Origin: Palsa-744 sp036498265 | GTDB taxonomy: Bacteria; Actinomycetota; Thermoleophilia; Solirubrobacterales; Solirubrobacteraceae | Length of the DNA: 64,000 nt | Assembly: GCA_036498265.1 (NCBI GenBank) | Contig: DASYFT010000010.1 | Coordinates: forward strand, 1 to 64,000 | Direction of reading: 5' to 3' | Shown: positions 33,701 through 42,159 of the stretch, piece by piece | How the letters are laid out: each line of letters opens with the position of its first letter | Numbering within the stretch: position 1 is the first letter of the stretch | The notes under the pieces: generated by a model | What the model was told of the DNA's origin: nothing | What the model saw: only the letters and a program-made list of their open reading frames with translations | Database searches by the model: none | Made by a program: the position numbers and the translations under genes

Positions 33701-34239
33701 GGGTGGCGGTGGATCGTGATCAGGGTGTCGCCGTAGCGCCGTTGCAGCTCCACCTCGAGCCCGAGCTCGAGCGGCGCCCGCCTGTCGCTCTCGACGACGA
33801 TGCGCGCCGTGGGGCCGAGGACGGGCGGAAGGGCCGCCGCCAGCTCGCCTCCCAGATCGTGAGCCATGGCATACGGGGGGTCGATGAAGATGAGATCGTA
33901 TGTCTCTTGGGCGTCTCGTGCGCTCCGAAGCGCCGCCGCGACCCCCGTGCGGCGCACCTCGGCCAGGTGCTCGTCGATCCCGAGCGCGGCGAGATTGCCG
34001 CGCAGGACCCTCGCCGCGGCGGCGTTTCGCTCGACGAACACGGCCCGCTCCGCCCCCCTGGACAGCGCCTCGATGCCGAGGGCTCCGGTGCCCGCGAACA
34101 GGTCGAGCACGCGCTCGCCGCCGACCTCGCCCAGGATCGCGAACAGCGCCTCCCGAACGCGGTCGGAGGTCGGCCTCGTGTCCCTCCCGCCGGGCGCTTT
34201 CAGGCGCCTGCCGCCGAGATGCCCAGCGATCACGCGCAC
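33697..34239 (-). CDS. rsmD: 16S rRNA (guanine966-N2)-methyltransferase RsmD
   Basis: 180 aa. Begins MRVIAGHLGGRRLKAPGG, includes TRPTSDRVREALFAIL, the SAM site VLDLFAGTGALGIEALSRGA and the catalytic motif IFIDPPYAM. GTG 34239 is chosen from the conserved start; the next GTG (34233) is two codons later. It overlaps coaD. Confidence 0.94.
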   Translation of the reverse strand: MRVIAGHLGGRRLKAPGGRDTRPTSDRVREALFAILGEVGGERVLDLFAGTGALGIEALSRGAERAVFVERNAAAARVLRGNLAALGIDEHLAEVRRTGVAAALRSARDAQETYDLIFIDPPYAMAHDLGGELAAALPPVLGPTARIVVESDRRAPLELGLEVELQRRYGDTLITIHRHP

Positions 34240-34330
34240 GCCGCCAAAGTAACGCCAACGCCGGCCGGGCGCCGGAGCGATCTCATGCGGTGGACCGGCC
34301 GGGCGTGCGGCCGGACGGCCGCCGGACGCG

Positions 34331-36565
34331 CTAGGCGGCGAGCGGCTCGAGCGCCTCGGCGCCGAACGCCCGCTCGAGCGCCCAGCCGAGCAGGGCGTGC
34401 TCTGGGGCGAGCAGCTGCGGGTCGCGCTCGCTGATCGTCTCGGCATGCGCACGGGCGCGCTCGAGCAGGCCGGCGTCCTCCGGCAGCCGGGCGACACGGA
34501 ACTCGACGAATCCGGACTGACGGGTACCGACGAGCTCGCCCTGCTTGCGCAGCTGCAGGTCGATGTCGGCCAGCTTGAAGCCATCGGCGTGATCGACGAG
34601 CGCGCGCAGCCGCCCCGAGTGGCGGTGCTCGGCGCCGGCAAGCAGAAAGCAGCAGGAGCGCTCCGTGCCCCGCCCCACCCGCCCCCGCAGCTGATGCAGC
34701 TGCGAGATGCCGAAGCGCTCCGCGTTCTCGATCAGCATCACGGTCGCGTTCGGGACGTCGATCCCGACCTCGATGACCGTCGTCGCCACGAGCACCTGCG
34801 CCGCACCGGAGGCGAACGCCGCCATCGCGGCCTGCTTCTCACGCGGGGGCATCGCCCCGTGCAGTAGGGCCAGCTCGTGGCCGCGCAGCTCGCCCTGGCG
34901 AAGGCGGCGCAGCTCCGCGGTCGCGGCGCGCTGGCCGCCGCCGGCAGCTGCCGGCGCGGGATCGGCCCCGTGGCTCTCCTCGGGCTCCTCGACGAGCGGG
35001 CAGACGACGAACGCCTGGCGCCCGGCCTGCAGCTGCTCGCGAAGCTCGGCATAAGCGTCGCCGCGCGCCTGCTCTCCGATCGCGAGCCGGGTGTCGATCG
35101 GCCGGCGTCCGAGCGGCAGCTCGCGCAACACGCTGCGGTCGAGGTCTCCATAGCGGGCGAGGGCGAGCGTCCGCGGGATCGGCGTGGCGGTCATGTGCAG
35201 GGTATGTGGCGTGCGATCGGGCCCCCGCGCGGCGAGCGCGGCGCGCTGGCGCACGCCGAAGCGGTGCTGCTCGTCGATCACCGCTACGGCCAGCGACTGG
35301 AAGGCGACGTCGGGCTCGATCAGGGCATGCGTGCCGACGACCATCGACAGCTGGCCGCTCGAGAGCTTGCCGAGGATGTCCGCCCGCCGGCGCGCCGGAG
35401 TCGAGCCGGTGAGCAGCGAGAGCGTCACCGGCTCCGCGCCGAGCAGGTGCTGGAGCGTCGCGAAGTGCTGTTCGGCGAGCGTCTCCGTGGGCGCCATCAG
35501 CGCCGCCTGATGACCGTGCTCGGCCGCCCGCAGCATCGCGTAGAGCGCGACGACGGTCTTGCCACTGCCGACCTCGCCCATGAGCAGCCTCTGCATCGGC
35601 TGCGGCCGCGCGAGGTCCCGCCCGATCGTCGCGATCGCGGCGGTCTGGTCGCCGGTGGGCGCGAACGGCAGCCCGCTCTGCAGCCAGCGCTCGGTCAGGC
35701 CGGGCTGCTCGGCCAGCGCCGGCGCGGCCATGCCGGCCCGGCGCCGAGCTCGACGGCGCAGGAGCGCCAGCTGCCCGACGAGCAGCTCCTCGAAGGCGAG
35801 CCGGCGCCGGCCCAGCTCCGACTCGCGGGGGTCGCTCGGGAAATGCATCGCTGCGAGCGCCGCGGCCCTGCCCGGCAGTCCCTCGCTCACCCGCGTCGCA
35901 GCCGGCAGAGCCTCGGGGACGTCCGCGAGCGCGCCGCGCTCGGCCTGCACGAGCGTCAGGATCTGAGTCGAGCTGACCCCCTCGCTCGCCGGGTAGTGGG
36001 CAACCGCCTCGGCCTGCGGTGGTGGCGCCTCGGCTGGGCGCTCGGCGCCGACGGCGTGATGGGAGACGCGAAGGCCGCCCCGGGCGTCCGCCTTGCCGTG
36101 GAGCAGCAGGCTCGTCCCGGCCGGGTAGCGGTCGACCAGCCACGGCTGGTTGAAGAACGTCGCCCGCATGCTGCCCGTCGCGTCGAACACGATCGCCTCG
36201 ACGAGCGGTCGCATTCCGCGGCGCCGTACGGCGCGGGCCCCGATCGCGCGCACCTGGACCGCCACGGTCGCCTGCTCGCCCGCGCGCAGCCCCGCGACGG
36301 TCCGGGCCTCGCGGCTGTCGGTGGGAAGGTGCTCGAGCAGGTCGCCGACGGTCTCGATGCCCAGCGCCTGCATGGCCGCCGCCATGCGCTTCTTCGCAGG
36401 CAGCTCGAGCGGCCTCGCCAGGCGCGACGGCCGCGGCCAGCGGACGGGCGCCTCGATCAGCTCGGCACGGCTGAGGGTGCGTGTGGAGGCGAAGGCCGCT
36501 GCATCCCGGCGCTCGAGCGCGGACTGCTGATCCTCCTCGAAGGTTTGCGCGCTGGTCGCCGGCAT
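34331..36565 (-). CDS. recG: ATP-dependent DNA helicase RecG
   Basis: 744 aa from ATG 36565, remodelling stalled forks and Holliday junctions. The wedge/OB domain lies near 75-250. The helicase core has LLMGEVGSGKTVVALYAML (motif I), AVIDEQHRFGVRQRAAL (motif II, DEQH), HMTATPIPRTLAL (III), LVATTVIEVGIDVPNATVM (V) and LHQLRGRVGRGTERSCC (VI). The C-terminal lock ends in GWALERAFG. An Ala/Gly-rich insert lies at about 530-545. It is the last gene below fakA, as in many Gram-positives (fakA-recG-rsmD-coaD). Confidence 0.96.
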   Translation of the reverse strand: MPATSAQTFEEDQQSALERRDAAAFASTRTLSRAELIEAPVRWPRPSRLARPLELPAKKRMAAAMQALGIETVGDLLEHLPTDSREARTVAGLRAGEQATVAVQVRAIGARAVRRRGMRPLVEAIVFDATGSMRATFFNQPWLVDRYPAGTSLLLHGKADARGGLRVSHHAVGAERPAEAPPPQAEAVAHYPASEGVSSTQILTLVQAERGALADVPEALPAATRVSEGLPGRAAALAAMHFPSDPRESELGRRRLAFEELLVGQLALLRRRARRRAGMAAPALAEQPGLTERWLQSGLPFAPTGDQTAAIATIGRDLARPQPMQRLLMGEVGSGKTVVALYAMLRAAEHGHQAALMAPTETLAEQHFATLQHLLGAEPVTLSLLTGSTPARRRADILGKLSSGQLSMVVGTHALIEPDVAFQSLAVAVIDEQHRFGVRQRAALAARGPDRTPHTLHMTATPIPRTLALARYGDLDRSVLRELPLGRRPIDTRLAIGEQARGDAYAELREQLQAGRQAFVVCPLVEEPEESHGADPAPAAAGGGQRAATAELRRLRQGELRGHELALLHGAMPPREKQAAMAAFASGAAQVLVATTVIEVGIDVPNATVMLIENAERFGISQLHQLRGRVGRGTERSCCFLLAGAEHRHSGRLRALVDHADGFKLADIDLQLRKQGELVGTRQSGFVEFRVARLPEDAGLLERARAHAETISERDPQLLAPEHALLGWALERAFGAEALEPLAA

Positions 36566-36615
36566 CCGCCCGCCATCATGATCGCGCGGGCGGTCGTAAG
36601 CGGCTCCGCTCGCAG

Positions 36616-38331
36616 CTACTCGGCGGCCAGCAGCCACCAGTAGGCGGGCTGGCCGCCGTCTCGCAGCTCGAGCTCGACGGTCCCGTTGACCATGCCCTCG
36701 AGCTCGTCCCGCCCCAGCGGCGGCGAGTCGCCGGCGAGGATGCTGATCAGCTCCGGCGCGCCGGCGCCGTCGCGGGACTCCGCGAGGGCGGCCATCACCG
36801 CCTTAAGCGTTTCGCGCGGCTCGCCCCAGGCGAGCACCTCCTCCTCGACGAAGCCGACGGCTTCCCCGCGCTTGAAGCGCCCTCGCGCGTCGTCGCGGGC
36901 GGCCTCCGCGACCGCGCCTGTCCGCACCCGTGCGAGCGCCTCGGTGACCGCGCGGGCGTTCTCCTCCATGGGACGATCGGGCGCAAGGGCGAGCGCCGCC
37001 GCAAGGCCGGCCTGCTGGCTCGTCGTGGGCGCCACCAGAACCTGCTTGTCCGAGAGCCTGGCCGCGTGCTCGGCCGCCATGATGACGTTGGCGCTGTTGG
37101 TCAGCACGACCACCTCCTCGGCCGGGACCTCGTGGATCGCCGCAAGCAGGTCGTAGGTGGAGGGGTTGAGCGTCGGACCGCCGTCGACGGTGTGCACGCC
37201 GAGCTCGCGGAACAGCTCGTGAAGTCCCTCGCCGCTGACGACCGCGACGGCGCCGCAGCGCGCCGCGGGCGCCTGTCCGGGCCCCTGGGCGTCCCCGTCG
37301 CCCCACAGCGTCTCGCCGGTGTCCGTGGCGCCGAGCCGAGCGTCCCGCTCTGAGACCTGCTGGCGCATGTCGGCCACGTCGAGCCGCGAGACCTCTCCCG
37401 CACCGGCGAAGATCTCCGTCGCCACCTCGGGGCTGTCGGTGTGCAGGTGCACCTTCAGCGTCGTCGCGTCCCCCACGACCAGCACGGCGTCGCCGAGCCG
37501 CTCGAGCGGCTCGATGAAGCGGCTGGGCACGAGCCCGCTTCCGGTGACGGCGAAGTTCGTGCAGAAGCGGTACGTGGCGGAGGAGTGCTCCGGGTGCGTG
37601 ATCCTCGCGGGGGCGTGATGATCGAGCTCCGGGGGCGCGTCGCCGCGCAGCGCGGCCACGACTCCGGCGAACATGATCGTGAGCGCGTAGCCGCCGGCAT
37701 CCACGACGCCCGCCTCGCGCAGCGCCGCCAGCAGCTCGGGCCCACGCTTGACCGATTCCTCGCCGGCAGCGACCGCGCGCTCGAGGGCCTCGGCGATGGC
37801 CGTGTCCTGCTCACGGGGCTCGGTCGCGGGGCCCAGCCGCGGGTTGCCCGGACTGTGGGCGACGTCGGTGACGATCTTGTGCGCCATCTCTCGCGCGACG
37901 GTCAGGATGGTTCCCTCGGCGGGGTCGCGCACGGAGGAGTAGGCGCGATCGGCGGCGTTCGCGAGGGCCGCTCCGATCAGCGTCGCGTCTATCAGCTGCC
38001 CGGGCCTCGAGACGAGCTCCTCGGCGGCCCCCCGGATGAGCTGCGAGAGGATCACCCCCGAGTTGCCGCGCGCCCCCAGCAGCGCCGCGCGTGCGACCGA
38101 CTGCACGATCTCCTCGCGCCCGATCTCGTCGATCGTGAGGTGGCCGTCCGTTCCCTGGAGCCGGTCCAGCTCCGCCAGTACGGCGCGCAGGGTGAGCGCC
38201 ATGTTGTCACCCGTGTCGCCGTCGGCGACGGGGAAGACGTTGAGGTCGTTGACCTCCTGGCGACGCGATTCGAGGTGGGCGAGCGCTCCCGCGACGGCTG
38301 CGCGGAAGCGGACCAGATTCGTATCCGTCAC
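36616..38331 (-). CDS. fakA: Fatty acid kinase catalytic subunit FakA (DAK2/YloV family)
   Basis: 571 aa. The N-terminal DAK2 kinase domain contains NDLNVFPVADGDTGDNM (Mg-ATP site, about 27-43) and LLGARGNSGVILSQLIRGAA; a middle domain (VDAGGYALTIMFAGVVAAL) and a DegV-like/dak-phosphatase C-terminal domain (VVLTNSANVIMAAEHAARLS) follow. With a DegV-type FakB partner, not in the window, it makes acyl-phosphate from exogenous fatty acids, the same intermediate as PlsX. GTG 38331 is preferred: AGGAGT lies seven bases upstream. Confidence 0.9.
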   Translation of the reverse strand: MTDTNLVRFRAAVAGALAHLESRRQEVNDLNVFPVADGDTGDNMALTLRAVLAELDRLQGTDGHLTIDEIGREEIVQSVARAALLGARGNSGVILSQLIRGAAEELVSRPGQLIDATLIGAALANAADRAYSSVRDPAEGTILTVAREMAHKIVTDVAHSPGNPRLGPATEPREQDTAIAEALERAVAAGEESVKRGPELLAALREAGVVDAGGYALTIMFAGVVAALRGDAPPELDHHAPARITHPEHSSATYRFCTNFAVTGSGLVPSRFIEPLERLGDAVLVVGDATTLKVHLHTDSPEVATEIFAGAGEVSRLDVADMRQQVSERDARLGATDTGETLWGDGDAQGPGQAPAARCGAVAVVSGEGLHELFRELGVHTVDGGPTLNPSTYDLLAAIHEVPAEEVVVLTNSANVIMAAEHAARLSDKQVLVAPTTSQQAGLAAALALAPDRPMEENARAVTEALARVRTGAVAEAARDDARGRFKRGEAVGFVEEEVLAWGEPRETLKAVMAALAESRDGAGAPELISILAGDSPPLGRDELEGMVNGTVELELRDGGQPAYWWLLAAE

Positions 38332-38389
38332 AGCGACACTCCTATCACCTTCGCGGGCGGCAGACCGCTCAGCGGCGCCGGTCACGGGC

Positions 38390-38581
38390 TCAGGGAGCCT
38401 TCGTCACCTTGCCGGCTTTGAGGCAGCGCGTGCACACGTAGACACGCCGGGGCGTCTTTCCGTCGAGGATGCGGACCTTCTGCAGGTTCGGGTCGAAGCG
38501 ACGCTTGGTCGCGACCATCGAGTGGCTGCGGCTCTGGCCGAACGCCGGTCCCTTCTTGCAGCTGTGACACACCTTTGCCAT
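38390..38581 (-). CDS. rpmB: 50S ribosomal protein L28
   Basis: 63 aa, begins MAKVCHSCKKGPAFGQSRSH and has the second Cys pair in VYVCTRCLKAGKV, the zinc-binding (C+) form. FDPNLQKVRILDGKTPRRV is typical of the family. It is just upstream of fakA, as in many Gram-positive bacteria (rpmB-yloU-yloV), and just downstream of ribH. Confidence 0.96.
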   Translation of the reverse strand: MAKVCHSCKKGPAFGQSRSHSMVATKRRFDPNLQKVRILDGKTPRRVYVCTRCLKAGKVTKAP

Positions 38582-38591
38582 CCGCGGCAGT

Positions 38592-39026
38592 CTAGCCGCT
38601 GGCCAGCTGCGCCCGGAGCGCCGACATTGCGAGGACCGCCTCGGCGGCGTGCCGGCCCTGGTCGCGCTTGTCCCCGCCCGCCCGCGCGAGAGCCTGCTCC
38701 ATCGTCGCGCAGGTGAGGACGCCGAACGCGCACGGCACGCCCGTCTCGAGCTGCACCTGCATGACGCCGCGGGCAGCCTCGGCGCACACGAACCAGTAGT
38801 GGTCGGTCTCGCCCCGGATGACCGCGCCGAGACACGCCACGCCGGCGAAGCGCCCGCTGCGTGCGGCGTAGGCGGCCGCCGCCGGCAGCTCATATGCGCC
38901 CGGCACGTCGAAGACCTCCACGTCGGCGTGGCCGGCCTCGTCGAAGGCGGCCCTCGCCCCCGCCAGCAGCCGCTCGGCGAGGTCCTCATAGAAGCGCCCC
39001 ACCACGATCGCGAAGCCGTCGCTCAC
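38592..39026 (-). CDS. ribH: 6,7-dimethyl-8-ribityllumazine synthase
   Basis: 144 aa. Family motifs: VGRFYEDLAERLLAGA (substrate site), VPGAYELP, CLGAVIRGETDHYWFVC and GVPCAFGVLTCATMEQALAR. It joins the ribityl-pyrimidine to dihydroxybutanone phosphate. The start GTG 39026 overlaps the ribBA stop as GTGA; last gene of ribD-ribE-ribBA-ribH. Confidence 0.96.
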   Translation of the reverse strand: MSDGFAIVVGRFYEDLAERLLAGARAAFDEAGHADVEVFDVPGAYELPAAAAYAARSGRFAGVACLGAVIRGETDHYWFVCAEAARGVMQVQLETGVPCAFGVLTCATMEQALARAGGDKRDQGRHAAEAVLAMSALRAQLASG

Positions 39027-40369
39027 GGCTCGCGCGGCTCCTGGGCGGCGTTCCCGTCGGGGCTCGCCGGGTCGCCCGGCCGGGCCTCCGGCTCGCCGGA
39101 GTCACGCGCCCGCTCGCTGTGCAGCAGCTCCTCGTCGAGGTTCAGACCCTGGTGGTGGAGCGTGTGCCCCATCCGCTGCGCCTTCGTCCGCAGGTACGCC
39201 TCGTTGTGAGGATTGGGGGCGTGCTCGATCGGGATCTGCCCGCTGACGGACAGCCCATAGCCCTCGAGCCCGCGGATCTTCTTCGGGTTGTTGGTAAGGA
39301 TCCGGATCGAGCCGAGCCCGAGGTCGACGAGGATCTGGGCGCCGATGCCGTAGTCGCGCAGGTCGGCGGGCAGGCCCAGCCGCTCGTTTGCTTCGACCGT
39401 GTCCAGTCCGTCCTCCTGCAGGCGGTAGGCGCGGAGCTTGTTCAGGAGACCGATGCCGCGGCCCTCCTGTGAGAGGTAGAGCAGCACGCCGCGGCCCTCG
39501 CGCTCGATCATCGACAGCGCCGATTCGAGCTGCTCCCCGCAGTCGCAGCGCAGCGAGTGGAAGACGTCGCCGGTCAGGCACTCCGAGTGCACGCGGACGA
39601 GCACGTCCGGCTCCCCGGCGACGTCCCCCTTGACGAGGGCCACATGATGCTTGCCGTCGACGAGCGACCGGTAGCCCACGGCCTCGAACTCCCCGAACGC
39701 CGTCGGCAGCCCGGTCGCGACCACCCGCTCGACCAGCTTGCCGTGGCGGCGGCGGTAGGCGATCAGGTCGGCGACCGTGATCATGCACAGCCCGTGGTGG
39801 GCGCAGTAGTCGACCAGTTCGGGCACACGGGCCATCGTGCCGTCGTCGTTCATGATCTCGCAGATGACGCCGGCGGGGTTCAGCCCCGCGAGGCGGGCGA
39901 GGTCGACCGCCGCCTCGGTCTGGCCCGCGCGCTCCAGCACCCCGCCCGCTCGGCTCTTGAGCGGGAACACGTGGCCGGGCTGCACGAGGTCGACGGGCCG
40001 GCTCTCCGGGTCGATCGCCACCTGGATGGTGTGCGCGCGGTCGTGCGCGGAGATGCCGGTGGTGACGCCCTCGCGGGCCTCGACGGAGACGGTGAAGGGC
40101 GTCTCGAAGGACGACTCGTTCTTGGCCGCCATCAGGTCGAGCCCGAGCTCGTCGCAGCGCTCGGGGGTCAGCGAGAGGCAGATCAGGCCCCGACCCTCCT
40201 TGGCCATGAAGTTGATCGCCTCGGGCGTGGCGAACTGGGCGGCGAGGGTGAGGTCTCCCTCGTTCTCACGATCCTCGTCGTCGCAGACGACGACCATCTT
40301 GCCCTCGCGGATCTCGTCGATCGCCTGCTCGATCGTCGCGAACGGCGTGGAGGTGCGCTGGGCGCTCAC
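39023..40369 (-). CDS. ribBA: Bifunctional 3,4-dihydroxy-2-butanone-4-phosphate synthase / GTP cyclohydrolase II
   Basis: 448 aa. RibB domain (1-205): VVCDDEDRENEGDLTLAAQF, GHVFPLKSRAGGVLERAGQT. RibA domain (about 210-400): the zinc motif HSECLTGDVFHSLRCDCGEQ, EGRGIGLLNKLRAYRLQE, and the ending LTNNPKKIRGLEGYGLSV. It supplies both precursors of riboflavin. A disordered acidic tail of about 35 residues follows. The start GTG 40369 overlaps the ribE stop as GTGA. Confidence 0.96.
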   Translation of the reverse strand: MSAQRTSTPFATIEQAIDEIREGKMVVVCDDEDRENEGDLTLAAQFATPEAINFMAKEGRGLICLSLTPERCDELGLDLMAAKNESSFETPFTVSVEAREGVTTGISAHDRAHTIQVAIDPESRPVDLVQPGHVFPLKSRAGGVLERAGQTEAAVDLARLAGLNPAGVICEIMNDDGTMARVPELVDYCAHHGLCMITVADLIAYRRRHGKLVERVVATGLPTAFGEFEAVGYRSLVDGKHHVALVKGDVAGEPDVLVRVHSECLTGDVFHSLRCDCGEQLESALSMIEREGRGVLLYLSQEGRGIGLLNKLRAYRLQEDGLDTVEANERLGLPADLRDYGIGAQILVDLGLGSIRILTNNPKKIRGLEGYGLSVSGQIPIEHAPNPHNEAYLRTKAQRMGHTLHHQGLNLDEELLHSERARDSGEPEARPGDPASPDGNAAQEPREP

Positions 40370-40992
40370 GCGCGCGCCTCCAGCAACCGCTCGACGTGCT
40401 TGGCGAGGATGTCCACCTCGATGTTGACCAGCGAGCCCTCGCCGAGCGAGCCCAGGTTGGTGCGCTCGAGGGTCTCGGGGATCAGCGAGACGGAGAAGCC
40501 CTGCGGGAGCAGCTCGCTCACGGTCAGGCTGACCCCGTCGAGAGCGACCGAGCCCTTCTCGACCAGGTAGCGCTGCAGGCGGGCCTCCGGCTCGATGTCG
40601 AGCACCCGCGAGAAGCCCTCTTCGCGAGCCGCGGTGATCGTCCCGGTGCCGTCGACGTGGCCCTGCACAACGTGGCCGCCGAGGCGGTCCTCCGCGCGCA
40701 GCGGCAGCTCGAGGTTCACCCGCTCGCCGGCCTTGAGGCGACCGAGGGAGGAGCGCTCGAGCGTCTCGATCATCGCCTCGGCCGCGAAGCCGTCACCGCT
40801 CACCTCCGTCGCCGTCAGGCAGACACCGTTGACGGCGATCGAGTCACCCTGCTCGAGCTCGCCGGCCAGCCGGCTGCGGACGCGCAGCGTCGCCCCCGCC
40901 CCGTTCCGCTCGAGCGCGAGGACGCTGCCGAGGTCGCCGATCAGTCCCGTGAACACACGTCCCGCCTTCGCCGTGGCATCGCCGTCGCTCAC
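40366..40992 (-). CDS. ribE: Riboflavin synthase alpha chain
   Basis: Two Greek-key lumazine-binding repeats: VFTGLIGDLGSVL with NGVCLTATEV, and LGGHVVQGHVDGTGTI with DGVSLTVSE. It dismutates two lumazines into riboflavin. GTG 40992 overlaps the ribD stop as GTGA and gives 12 extra residues before the family start; GTG 40956, giving MFTGLIGDLG exactly, is the alternative. GTG 40995 also exists. The coupling found elsewhere in this operon favours 40992. Confidence 0.93.
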   Translation of the reverse strand: MSDGDATAKAGRVFTGLIGDLGSVLALERNGAGATLRVRSRLAGELEQGDSIAVNGVCLTATEVSGDGFAAEAMIETLERSSLGRLKAGERVNLELPLRAEDRLGGHVVQGHVDGTGTITAAREEGFSRVLDIEPEARLQRYLVEKGSVALDGVSLTVSELLPQGFSVSLIPETLERTNLGSLGEGSLVNIEVDILAKHVERLLEARA

Positions 40993-42122
40993 CACTCGCG
41001 CAGCCGCGCGGAGATCAACAGGTCCTCGCCGATGCTCTCGCAGCCGAAGCTGAGCGCCCGCAGCGACTCGGAGATGCGCTCCACGCCCTCGCCCTCCAGA
41101 GGGTCACGGGCGGCGCTGCCGCCCAGCAGCAGGGGAGCGAGGAAGAGGCGGATCTCGTCGATCTCGCCCGCGTCGAGGAACGCACCCGCCAGATGCGGGC
41201 CGCCCTCCAGCAGCACCGACATCACACCGAGGCCGCCCAGCTGATCGAGGCCGGAGCGCACCCGGGCCGGCTCGTTTTCGCCGGTGGCGACGAGCACCTG
41301 GACACCCGCCGCTTCGAGCGCGTCGGTGTCGGCGCGCGCGGCCGCCCGCGAGACGACGATCGTGAGCGGTATCTCGCCGGCGGCGGTGACCAGCTGCGAC
41401 GTCGTCGGCAGCCGCGCCAGCGAGTCGAACACGACGCGCCGGGGCTGTACGCCGATGTCGGCGAGCATGCCGTCCGGCCGCGCCGTGAGCTGGGGGTCGT
41501 CGGCGAGCGCGGTGCCGATGCCGACGACGACGGCGTCGACCGACGCGCGCCAGCGGTGGGCCAGCTCACGGCTGTCCTCGCCGCTGATCCACTTGGAGTC
41601 GCCGGTCCGGGTGGCGACCTTGCCGTCGAGCGTCATCGCCGACTTGAACAGCACCCACGGGCGCCCCACGCGCGCGTGCTTGCGGAACGCCTGGTTGAGG
41701 AGCCTCGCGCGCGAGGCGAGATCGCCGTCGGCGACCACCACCTCGACGCCCTCGTCGCGAAGGATGCCGAGGCTCCGTCCGGACGCCTTCTCTGTGGGGT
41801 CGTCCGAGGCCACGACGACGCGCCTGATCCCGGACTGGATGATCGCCTCGGTGCAGGGAGGCGTCTTGCCCTCGTGGCAGCAGGGCTCCAGCGACACGTA
41901 GAGGCTCGCGCCGCCGAGATCCTCCATGCCGCATGCCTCGATCGCGTTGACCTCGGCGTGCGCTCCTCCATAGCGTTCGTGCCAGCCCTCGCCGAGGACC
42001 TCCCCGTCGCGGGCGACCACGGCTCCGACGAGCGGGTTCGGCTCGACCGACCCGGCTCCGTTGGCGGCGAGCTCGATGGCGCGCGACAGATAGGACTGGT
42101 CGGTCTCTGTGCAGACGGACAT
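40989..42122 (-). CDS. ribD: Riboflavin biosynthesis deaminase/reductase RibD
   Basis: 377 aa. The deaminase domain (1-145) has the zinc motif HAEVNAIEAC with PCCHEGKTPPCTEAI, and the reductase domain (about 150-370) has RPWVLFKSAMTLDGKVAT, SGEDSRELAHRWR and LLEGGPHLAGAFLDAG. First gene of the riboflavin operon. ATG 42122 is the family start, with only a weak ribosome-binding site. Only 37 bases separate it from the next gene; there is no room for an FMN riboswitch. Confidence 0.95.
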   Translation of the reverse strand: MSVCTETDQSYLSRAIELAANGAGSVEPNPLVGAVVARDGEVLGEGWHERYGGAHAEVNAIEACGMEDLGGASLYVSLEPCCHEGKTPPCTEAIIQSGIRRVVVASDDPTEKASGRSLGILRDEGVEVVVADGDLASRARLLNQAFRKHARVGRPWVLFKSAMTLDGKVATRTGDSKWISGEDSRELAHRWRASVDAVVVGIGTALADDPQLTARPDGMLADIGVQPRRVVFDSLARLPTTSQLVTAAGEIPLTIVVSRAAARADTDALEAAGVQVLVATGENEPARVRSGLDQLGGLGVMSVLLEGGPHLAGAFLDAGEIDEIRLFLAPLLLGGSAARDPLEGEGVERISESLRALSFGCESIGEDLLISARLREW

Positions 42123-42159
42123 GTCTTCCCAGGATAACCCTGCGACCCTGCTCCTCCTT

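Noticed and set aside
42123..42159. FMN riboswitch upstream of ribD
   Set aside because: The gap is 37 bases and shows no conserved FMN-element sequence.
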